This document shows, piece after piece, positions 7,758 to 14,132 of a stretch of DNA of 22,956 nt; position 1 is the first letter of the stretch, and each line of letters begins with the position of its first letter. Origin of the DNA: an uncultured Bacillota bacterium (GTDB lineage: Bacteria > Bacillota > Limnochordia > Limnochordales > ZCTH02-B6). Where the stretch lies: NCBI GenBank assembly GCA_937916565.1, contig CALFSR010000080.1, forward strand, positions 1 through 22,956, written 5' to 3'. The notes under the pieces are model-generated. The model was not told the origin of the DNA. It saw nothing but the letters and a program-made list of their open reading frames with translations, and searched no databases. The translations under genes and the position numbers were made by a program.

Positions 7758-7903
7758 AGGACGCCGCCGTCCTAAAGAGCCCCCAGGACGGGACGTCCAC
7801 CATAGGCGGTCAAGCCGCCCAAAGATGACAACGGGAAGCAGGGCCCCCAAGAAGAGGCATCACCACCCCGACCCCCAAACCTGCTTCCCGTCGTCTTTTT
7901 TCT
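7758..7903 (+). ncRNA. Candidate structured small RNA or attenuating leader
   Basis: About 146 bases lie between the predicted start of the 7725-7751 promoter and a T-run terminator. Short hairpins are visible: AGGACG/CGTCCT with a CCGC loop (7758-7773), the self-complementary GGACGTCC, GGCGG/CCGCC (around 7805-7819), then the long terminator stem. No known RNA family is recognised. It could be a free small RNA, or the leader of the luxR-like gene regulated by termination. Existence rests on the promoter and terminator pair, not on homology. Confidence 0.4.
7827..7903 (+). terminator. Strong intrinsic terminator with a 37-base loop
   Basis: Arms ACGGGAAGCAGG (7831-7842) and CCTGCTTCCCGT (7880-7891) pair over 12 bases. 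After one mismatch, GAC/GTC adds three more pairs. Six T's (7896-7901) follow directly. The loop (7843-7879) is unusually long and C-rich, which would suit a ligand- or protein-responsive attenuator as well as a plain terminator. Confidence 0.8.
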
Positions 7904-7959
7904 AGGCCCGTCACCGGATAGGCCTCCCTCCGGCGCTCCCGTCCATGGGCAACGGGCGT

Positions 7960-7980
7960 TCCCCGCGAATATCATGGGGA
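7960..7980. promoter_or_regulatory. Possible operator dyad upstream of the luxR-like gene
   Basis: TCCCC (7960-7964) and GGGGA (7976-7980) form an inverted repeat with an 11-base AT-containing centre, 30 bases before the ATG. The arms are short and occur in GC-rich DNA, so chance is possible. Geometry and position would fit a dimeric regulator site. Confidence 0.25.
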
Positions 7981-8009
7981 CACGTACGTCTGTCCATGGA
8001 GGTCCGGCC

Positions 8010-8291
8010 ATGCAGCGCGATGAAGGGCGCTTCCAAGAGCGCTTTGCCGACTTGTCCCTGCGGGAGAAAGACGTGCTCCGGCTGATCGCCCGGGGCCTGA
8101 GCAACCACGAGATCGCCGAGAAGCTGTTCATCAGCCCTCACACCGTCAAGAACCACGTCAGCCGCATCTACCAGAAGCTCGGCGTCGACGACCGCACCAA
8201 GGTGGCGATTTGGGCTGTGCGCCTCGGGCTCGTCGCCCTTGAGGGCGAGGACCCGGGCGAGCGGCAATCGGAGGATTCAGGGCCCGGCTAA
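8010..8291 (+). CDS. Stand-alone LuxR/GerE-type DNA-binding regulator
   Basis: Small 93-residue protein consisting of a LuxR-type helix-turn-helix with short tails. The core runs from FADLSLREKDVLRLIARG to IWAVRLGLVAL, with the recognition region AEKLFISPHTVKNHVSRIY. It lacks a receiver or ligand-binding domain, like GerE (74 residues), a late sporulation regulator. It strongly resembles the C-terminal domain of the DegU two genes upstream, so a duplication or domain-loss origin is plausible. ATG 8010 is chosen because GGAGG (7998-8002) lies 7 bases before it; an upstream in-frame ATG at 7974 has no such site. It is separated from degU by a terminator and probably has its own control. Target genes are unknown. 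Confidence 0.85.
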   Translation: MQRDEGRFQERFADLSLREKDVLRLIARGLSNHEIAEKLFISPHTVKNHVSRIYQKLGVDDRTKVAIWAVRLGLVALEGEDPGERQSEDSGPG

Positions 8292-8354
8292 CGCCCCCGC
8301 AGCCCCGCCGGGCCCACGCAGGAAGGCCGCGGTGACCCGGCGAATGGCGTCGGC

Positions 8355-10664
8355 ATGACCACGTCGCACCGCGAGCACGCCCCGGGTACGCTGGAGGGCG
8401 TCGTGCAACGGATCACGTTCCGCAACGACGGCAACGGCTACACGGTCGCCCGGCTCGCCCCCGACGATGCGCCATTCCCGGTGACCATCGTCGGCCGGTT
8501 TCCCGCGCTGGCGGCCGGCGAGCGCCTGCGGGTGTGGGGCCGCTGGGTGGATCACCCGCAGTTTGGGCGTCAGCTTGAGGTCACCGACTACGCCGTCGTC
8601 GCGCCCGCGACCGTGGAGGGTATCCGCCGCTACCTGGGCTCGGGTCTCATTCCGGGCATCGGCCCCGTCATGGCCGATCGGCTCGTCGCCCACTTTGGCG
8701 TCGAGACGCTGCACGTCATCGCGCAAGCTCCCGAGCGGTTGAGGGAAGTTCCCGGCATCGGCCCGCAGCGGGCTGAGAGAATCGCTGCGTCGCTGCGCCG
8801 GCAGCAGGGCGTGCAGCAAGTGATGGTGTTCCTGCAGGGGCACGGCGTCAGCCCCGCCTTTGCCGCCCGAATTTACCGGGCCTACGGGGACGAGGCCATC
8901 CGCCGGGTGCGGGAAAACCCGTACCAGCTCGCGCTGGACATCCCCGGCATCGGGTTTCGCACCGCCGACAACATCGCCCGCTCCCTCGGAATCGCCCGGG
9001 ATGCGCCAAGCCGCCTTGTGGCCGGTCTCCACCATGCGCTGCAGGAGGCGTCCGAGCGCGGGCACGTGTACGTGCCCCGGGCAGCGCTGATTGAGCAGGC
9101 CGCACAGGCGCTCGAGGTTGATGCGGACGCCCTGGTGGAGCCGGCCGGGCGGCTCGTCGAGCAGGAGCAGGCGGTGGCCGAAGGCGACCGGATTTACTTA
9201 ACCAGCCTCCACCGGGCGGAAACGGGCCTGGCCAGGGCGCTGCGTCGGCTTCTGGACAGCTGGGAGCTGCTTCGATCCGTCGGGATCGAGACCCGGTGGG
9301 AGGAGGCCGTCGCCGAGGCTGAGCGGGCGTCGGGGCTTACGCTCAGCGCCCGGCAGCGGCAGGCGGTGCTCGGTGCGCTGAGGCACGGCGTGTTTGTGCT
9401 TACCGGCGGCCCCGGCACGGGCAAGACGACCATCTTGCGGGTGCTGCTCGCGTGCTTGGAACGGGCGGGCCTGCGGGTGCAGCTCGCTTGTCCCACCGGC
9501 CGGGCTGCCCAGCGGCTGCGGGAGGCGACGGGCCGGCCCGCCCGCACGGTGCACCGGCTGCTGGAGTTCGGCCTCGTCGAGGGCGAAGGGTTCCGGTTTC
9601 AACGCAACGAGGACAAGCCCTTGAGCGCCGACGCCGTCATCGTCGATGAGGCGAGCATGCTGGATTTGCCCCTCGCGCACCAGCTGGTGCGCGCAGTGGC
9701 GCCCGGGACGCGGCTTGTGTTCGTCGGCGACGTGGACCAGTTGCCGCCCGTGGGCCCCGGCTACCCGCTTCGGGACATCATCGAGTCGGGCGCGGTGCCG
9801 GTCGCCCGCCTGACGCACATTTTCCGCCAAGCGGAGCAAAGCTTGATCGTGCACAATGCCCACCGCATCCTGCGGGGAGAGGATCTGGTGATGAACCGCC
9901 CGGGCGGCGATTTCTTTTTCATCGAATGCGACGATCCCGCGCAGGCGGCGGAAACCGTGCGGGAGCTCGCGGCGGAGCGGCTTCCCAAATACCTTGAGTG
10001 CGATCCGATTGAGGACGTGCAGGTGCTGAGCCCGATGCGCCGTTCGCTGACGGGCGCTGACCACCTCAACCGACTCTTGCAGGCGGCCCTCAATCCCGGC
10101 GGGCGGCAGGGGGCCGGGGACGATCGCCATGGCCGCCCGATTGGCGATTGGCACGGGCACGTTGCCGGGGAAGCCGGGCAGGGGCCGGCATCGCAGGAGC
10201 CGGCAGCCGGCGGCGGGGCCTTGCAAGGCGCTACGGGCTTGCAAATCGGGGATAAGGTCATGCAGACCCGCAACAACTACGAGAAGTCCGTCTTCAACGG
10301 CGACATCGGCCGCGTCGTCGATCTCGACCCGGAAACCGGCAGCGTCTGGGTGCGGTTTCCCCAGCCCGAGGGGCCGCAGGTGGTGGAGTACAATGCAGGG
10401 GAGACGGATGAGCTGGCCCTGGCCTACTGCATCACCGTGCACAAGAGCCAGGGAAGCGAGTACCCGGCGGTCATCCTGCCCCTAACGACCCAGCACTACA
10501 TGATGCTGCAGCGAAACTTGCTTTACACGGCGGTGACCCGCGCCCGGCGCCTGGTGGTCCTCGTCGGCAGCCGGCGCGCCTTGCGCCTGGCCCTGCGGGA
10601 CATCCGGCAGGAAGAGCGGGCGAGCGGGCTGGCCGAACGGCTGCGGGAGGCGGGGGGGGTATGA
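8355..10664 (+). CDS. recD2: RecD2-type ATP-dependent DNA helicase
   Basis: SF1B 5'-3' helicase of the RecD2 group, which acts in DNA repair without RecBC. It has 769 residues, within the family range. An N-terminal OB-like region (about 10-80) is followed by helix-hairpin-helix repeats (GLIPGIGPVMADRLV, LREVPGIGPQRAERI and a later DIPGIGFRTADNIA). Walker A TGGPGTGKTT has Lys357, Walker B IVDEASML has Asp431/Glu432, then FVGDVDQLPPVGPG. The C-terminal UvrD-like part holds GDKVMQTRNNYEKSVFNGD, the late motif YCITVHKSQGSEY and YTAVTRARR. A Gly/Ala/Gln/His-rich stretch of about 45 residues (582-626) interrupts the region before GDKVMQ. ATG 8355 has only a weak ribosome site. It ends in a 4-base overlap with the next gene. 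Confidence 0.93.
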   Translation: MTTSHREHAPGTLEGVVQRITFRNDGNGYTVARLAPDDAPFPVTIVGRFPALAAGERLRVWGRWVDHPQFGRQLEVTDYAVVAPATVEGIRRYLGSGLIPGIGPVMADRLVAHFGVETLHVIAQAPERLREVPGIGPQRAERIAASLRRQQGVQQVMVFLQGHGVSPAFAARIYRAYGDEAIRRVRENPYQLALDIPGIGFRTADNIARSLGIARDAPSRLVAGLHHALQEASERGHVYVPRAALIEQAAQALEVDADALVEPAGRLVEQEQAVAEGDRIYLTSLHRAETGLARALRRLLDSWELLRSVGIETRWEEAVAEAERASGLTLSARQRQAVLGALRHGVFVLTGGPGTGKTTILRVLLACLERAGLRVQLACPTGRAAQRLREATGRPARTVHRLLEFGLVEGEGFRFQRNEDKPLSADAVIVDEASMLDLPLAHQLVRAVAPGTRLVFVGDVDQLPPVGPGYPLRDIIESGAVPVARLTHIFRQAEQSLIVHNAHRILRGEDLVMNRPGGDFFFIECDDPAQAAETVRELAAERLPKYLECDPIEDVQVLSPMRRSLTGADHLNRLLQAALNPGGRQGAGDDRHGRPIGDWHGHVAGEAGQGPASQEPAAGGGALQGATGLQIGDKVMQTRNNYEKSVFNGDIGRVVDLDPETGSVWVRFPQPEGPQVVEYNAGETDELALAYCITVHKSQGSEYPAVILPLTTQHYMMLQRNLLYTAVTRARRLVVLVGSRRALRLALRDIRQEERASGLAERLREAGGV

Positions 10665-12124
10665 GACGACGTTGGGATGCACGCCTTTTGCTTGTGCTCG
10701 GGCTCCTCGCCGGGTTGCTCGCAGGCCCGCTCGGTTTCTTTACCCCCGGAGCGCTGGCCCGGGAGCCGGTGATGTCTTTTGGGCTGCACCTGGGGCCGGA
10801 TCCGCTGGCGGCGAGCGCCCTCATGCCCATTGCGGGGTCGCTCGGGGCGACGGTGGCGCCCATCGAGTTTGCCTGGGAACGGGTGCAGCCGGAGCCCGAG
10901 CGGTTTGCGTGGGACGGCTACGATTTCGCCGTGCGGAGGGCCCGCACGTATGGCTTGCGGCCTGTCGGCGTACTGTCCTATCCGGAAACGCTTCCCTGGC
11001 CCGCCGACGGCGTGCGGCAAACGGTCTGGCCCGCCCCGAATCGCGGCGACTGGCTGGCCTTTGTGGAGCAGGTGATCCACCGGTTTGCGTGGGCCATTAC
11101 GGACTGGATCATCGTGCGGGACGAGCCTTTGGACGCTGACACGATCCTGTGGGCCAGCGAGGCGCTGTCCCACGCGGCATTCGTCCAAGATACGGCTGCG
11201 GTGATTCGCCGAGTGCAGCCGGCGGCCCGGGTGCGGGCCTCGGCCAGCGGCCTCGACTACCGGTGGCTCGAGGTGTTTATCCGGGAAGGGGGCCTGACGG
11301 GGCTGGCCGGGTTTGTGGTGGATGTCAACCGCTGGCCCGCGCCGCCCGAAGGGCTCCCGGTGGTCATCAACGACGTGCGGAGCCTGGCGGGCAGCCTCGG
11401 CGCCAATCCGGAGATCTGGGTGTGGCGGCTCGGTTACCCGACCCACACTGGGGTTTCCGCGACGCCGCCGCATCGCCATGGCGTGACGCCGGAGGAACAG
11501 GCGTTGTACCTCGTGCGGGCCCACGTGTGGCTGGCCCAGGCCGGGGTGAACGTCGTCCTGTACCACGAACTCATGGACCGCGGGTGGGACGGGGAGGAAG
11601 CGGCGGCGAGCTTTGGCCTGGTGCGCCGGGACGGGCGCCTCAAGCCCGCTGCAACGGCGTACCGCATTCTCGCCCACGCTTTGGGTGGCCGGGCCTACGG
11701 CCTGCCGCAGCCGGCGGTGCTCGCGGGTCCCGACGAGCCTACCGTCCTCGCTTTGGGAGCTGTGCTGGGCGCGCTGCGGGAGCACGTGCTGGCCGCCCGG
11801 GCTGGGACAAGCGTGGCCGTGCACCCCTTCGCAGGCGATCGGGGCCAAGGCCTCGTCGTCGTGATGTGGGCAACGGCTGCCGCTCCGACCACCGGCGACG
11901 CCACGCGGGCGGCGGGCGGCACGGTGAATGCCCCGCCGGTCGTGGACTTGCCGCTGGAAGCCATAGCCTTCCCGCGGGGGGTGGCCATGCGGGTGAAAGC
12001 GTGGGACGGTGCCGCCTTGGATCACCTGCCGCTTACCGCGGCTCCGGTGTATGTGGAGATCGTTCCCGTGCCCGGGGATGGTCTGCCGCCCGGCGGCCAG
12101 GGATTGGAGATGCTGGTGGAGTGA
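10661..12124 (+). CDS. Secreted TIM-barrel glycoside-hydrolase-like protein, probable pseudo-enzyme
   Basis: 487-residue exported protein. Residues 1-33 form a signal peptide (basic start, Leu-rich core, ALA before Arg34). The mature part looks like a clan GH-A (beta/alpha)8 barrel of the GH39/GH42/cellulase kind: FAWERVQPEPERFAWDGYDFAV near the start, then WIIVRDEPLD, where Glu155 sits in the acid/base position of the usual WNEP. Further on, IWVWRLGYPTHTGV aligns with the common IWVTE-x-GWP strand, but Arg256 replaces the nucleophile Glu. GVTPEEQALYLVRAHVWLAQAGV follows as in the GH families. A C-terminal beta-like region (about 370-487) has Ala/Thr/Gly-rich linkers. Start overlaps recD2 by ATGA, and the end overlaps the exchanger by GTGA. 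Family level is inferred from pattern only; a binding or non-catalytic role fits best. Confidence 0.65.
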   Translation: MRRRWDARLLLVLGLLAGLLAGPLGFFTPGALAREPVMSFGLHLGPDPLAASALMPIAGSLGATVAPIEFAWERVQPEPERFAWDGYDFAVRRARTYGLRPVGVLSYPETLPWPADGVRQTVWPAPNRGDWLAFVEQVIHRFAWAITDWIIVRDEPLDADTILWASEALSHAAFVQDTAAVIRRVQPAARVRASASGLDYRWLEVFIREGGLTGLAGFVVDVNRWPAPPEGLPVVINDVRSLAGSLGANPEIWVWRLGYPTHTGVSATPPHRHGVTPEEQALYLVRAHVWLAQAGVNVVLYHELMDRGWDGEEAAASFGLVRRDGRLKPAATAYRILAHALGGRAYGLPQPAVLAGPDEPTVLALGAVLGALREHVLAARAGTSVAVHPFAGDRGQGLVVVMWATAAAPTTGDATRAAGGTVNAPPVVDLPLEAIAFPRGVAMRVKAWDGAALDHLPLTAAPVYVEIVPVPGDGLPPGGQGLEMLVE

Positions 12125-13152
12125 ACTGGGCTTGGCCTGCGTTTCTCGGGAGCGCCCTGCTCATCGTCGTCGCGGGCACCGCCTTGAGCCGCTCCGCGGA
12201 CGTCATCGCGGAGAAAGGCCGCTTCGGGCGCCTTTGGGTCGGGTCCGTCCTGCTCGCGGGCGCCACATCCCTGCCTGAGGTCGTGACCAGCATCAGCGCC
12301 GGCGTCATGGGGCTGCCGGACATCGCCGTCGGCAACGTCTTCGGGAGCAATGTGTTCAACCTGTTCATCATCGCCATCGCGGACTTGCTCGAAGGACGCG
12401 GATCCATCTTGCGCAAGGTGTCCGCCGCGCACATCCTTTCGGCGGTGGTGGGCATGGTCTTGTCTTCCCTGGCCGCCCTCGCCATACTGATTCGCCTGCC
12501 GGGGCGGATTGGATGGATCGGTTTCGATACGGTCCTGATCGCGGCGGTCTACCTGTCTGGTGTGCGGATGATGGCCCGCTATGCCCGGCGGGACCCGGAG
12601 GAACAGGCCATCGTGGCCATCGACCCCGCTCCGGCGTGGATCGAGGAGCGGCAAAAGGAACACGCCCGGCGGGCTACCATGTCCCTTGGGCGCGCCTACG
12701 CCGTCTTTGCCATGGCCGGCGCCGTCGTCACCGCGGCGGGAGTAACCTTAAGCCGGGCGGCGGATGTACTGGCCGAGAGTACAGGCCTGGGTGAAACCTT
12801 CGTCGGCAGCACCCTCGTCGCCGCGGCCACGTCGCTGCCGGAGGTCGTTGCCACCGTCAGCGCGGCCATGGCCGGCTCCTTTGACCTCGCCGTCGGCAAC
12901 ATTTTCGGCAGCAATCTCTTCAACATGGTCATCCTGATCGTGTCGGACATATCGTACCGCCCTGGCCCCATCCTGTCCGCCGTGGACCCGTCCCATGCGA
13001 CGGTGGCTTTGTTCGGCCTCATCATGAGCGGAATCGCCGTCATCGGGCTCTTTTACCGTTCGCAGCGCAGCATCGGGCGCCTCGGGCCGGACTCCATCGC
13101 CCTCGTCATCGCGTACTGGACGTCGATGTACTTGCTGTTCGCGACCCGTTGA
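12121..13152 (+). CDS. CaCA-family sodium/calcium (cation) exchanger
   Basis: Integral membrane cation/proton or Na+/Ca2+ antiporter with the two inverted alpha-repeats typical of this superfamily. The protein has 343 residues. Repeat 1 (41-80) carries GSVLLAGATSLPEVVTS with Glu53, and GNVFGSNVFNL; repeat 2 (229-268) carries GSTLVAAATSLPEVVAT with Glu241, and GNIFGSNLFNM. These Glu and Asn residues form the ion site in known exchangers. About ten hydrophobic segments are visible, with a charged cytoplasmic loop at about 152-190 (RYARRDPEEQ to RQKEHARR). GTG 12121 overlaps the preceding stop as GTGA, with GGAG upstream, so it is translationally coupled to the glycosidase-like gene. The ion specificity cannot be read from the sequence. 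Confidence 0.9.
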   Translation: MNWAWPAFLGSALLIVVAGTALSRSADVIAEKGRFGRLWVGSVLLAGATSLPEVVTSISAGVMGLPDIAVGNVFGSNVFNLFIIAIADLLEGRGSILRKVSAAHILSAVVGMVLSSLAALAILIRLPGRIGWIGFDTVLIAAVYLSGVRMMARYARRDPEEQAIVAIDPAPAWIEERQKEHARRATMSLGRAYAVFAMAGAVVTAAGVTLSRAADVLAESTGLGETFVGSTLVAAATSLPEVVATVSAAMAGSFDLAVGNIFGSNLFNMVILIVSDISYRPGPILSAVDPSHATVALFGLIMSGIAVIGLFYRSQRSIGRLGPDSIALVIAYWTSMYLLFATR

Positions 13153-13271
13153 GGCCCCGGCGGGCGTCGCGTCGACGCGCCCTTGGGCCGCGGGGGCGAG
13201 AAGATACCGCGATCTGTGCGTGTTCCCGGGCGAGAGCAATCACTACCCTGGAAAACAGGAGCTGAAGCCAC

Positions 13272-13937
13272 ATGCCACAGCAGGCGGCAAGCGGGAAGCA
13301 CGGGGAGGCGCCCCGGAGGGAACCCCAAACCGAGCCCAGGGAAGAACCGGCGGCGTGGGCGGCTGTAGATCGCTTCCTCGCCGGCGAAGGGCTGGCGGTG
13401 CGCTGCCGGAACCTGTTTGTGGATCCGGATCGCCAGCGGCTCAGTGCGTTGTGTTACGTGGAGCACGGGGGCCGGGTCTTGATGCTCCGCCGGCACAAGG
13501 AGCCTTTCGCGGGCTACTGGACGGCGCCCGGCGGGAAACTCGTGCCCGGCGAGGACCCGCGCCAAGCGGTCCTGCGGGAAGTTTGCGAGGAAGCCGGCCT
13601 GGTGCTTGAGCCGCCCGAACTGCGGCTCGCCTGCTCGGAAACGGGCGTCGGGGAGGCGTACAACTGGGTCGTGTTCGTGTTCCGGGCGCGGCCGGCGGTG
13701 GACCGCGCGGCGCCGGAGCTCCTGGCGGGCCCGCGCCCGACCCGGGAAGGCCTGCTCGACTGGCTGCCGGTCGAGCAGCTGCCCGGCGCGCAGATCCCCG
13801 ACGTTGACCGGCGGCTCTTGCCGTTCATCCTCGCGGCGCCGGGCGAACCGCCGTACCTCGTGCGCATCCACTACGGGGCCGACAACGACGTGGAGCGGAT
13901 GCACGTGGAGCCGCTGGCTCGCGCGGTGGGGGCGTGA
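13272..13937 (+). CDS. NUDIX hydrolase
   Basis: Hydrolase of nucleoside diphosphates linked to another moiety; 221 residues. The NUDIX box is a perfect GX5EX7REUXEEXGU match in the block from GKLVPGED to EEAGL (residues about 93-115), preceded by WTAPGG. The two acidic residues of REVCEE bind metal. An N-terminal tail of about 40 residues is Ala/Glu/Arg-rich and probably disordered. The middle (GPRPTREGLLDWLPVEQLP) has the layout of ADP-ribose or 8-oxo-dGTP-type enzymes. The C-terminal HYGADNDVERMHVEPL is unassigned. ATG 13272 has AGGAG about 10 bases upstream. The 119-base gap before it (13153-13271) holds a short GC-rich palindromic stretch around GTCGAC but no clear terminator. The substrate is unknown. 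Confidence 0.9.
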   Translation: MPQQAASGKHGEAPRREPQTEPREEPAAWAAVDRFLAGEGLAVRCRNLFVDPDRQRLSALCYVEHGGRVLMLRRHKEPFAGYWTAPGGKLVPGEDPRQAVLREVCEEAGLVLEPPELRLACSETGVGEAYNWVVFVFRARPAVDRAAPELLAGPRPTREGLLDWLPVEQLPGAQIPDVDRRLLPFILAAPGEPPYLVRIHYGADNDVERMHVEPLARAVGA

Positions 13938-14116
13938 GGGCGCTGCTGGGGACCATGGCTTGAGGCTACCACGCACCTACGGGGCGTGGTGCCGCTCGCG
14001 GCGTGGGCGCAGGACGGCGCTGCATCAGGCCGTCGCTCACGTCAGGGGTCTGCGTCGTCCCAAGCCCGGCTGACCCGTCGTGCCTGCCGGAATCCGCCCG
14101 CCTGCCAAGGCTGCTT

Positions 14117-14132
14117 GGAGGTGCCTGGTGTG
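14117..14132 (+). promoter_or_regulatory. Ribosome binding site fixing the comFA GTG start
   Basis: GGAGG at 14117-14121 lies 8 bases before GTG 14130. The reading frame is open further upstream, but the residues encoded there do not look like protein, so this site decides the start. The 192-base gap after the NUDIX gene (13938-14129) otherwise shows nothing recognisable. Confidence 0.7.

Noticed and set aside
7717..7905. Small open frame in the degU-luxR gap
   Set aside because: No ribosome site, cysteine- and proline-rich odd translation, and it ends in the terminator T run; the RNA interpretation is better.
9198..12025. Two long - strand frames (414 and 500 residues) opposite recD2 and the glycosidase-like gene
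   Set aside because: Antisense shadows of strongly supported genes; no ribosome sites and no recognisable motifs.
11149..12120. Open frame upstream of the CaCA exchanger that could extend it to 667 residues
   Set aside because: The upstream part overlaps the glycosidase-like gene and is Arg/Gly-rich noise; GTG 12121 with GTGA coupling gives a normal exchanger length.
13153..13271. Terminator after the exchanger gene around GGGCGTCGCGTCGACGCGCC
   Set aside because: The arms are offset and GC-only, with no T run on either strand; the only solid part is the short CGTCGACG palindrome.
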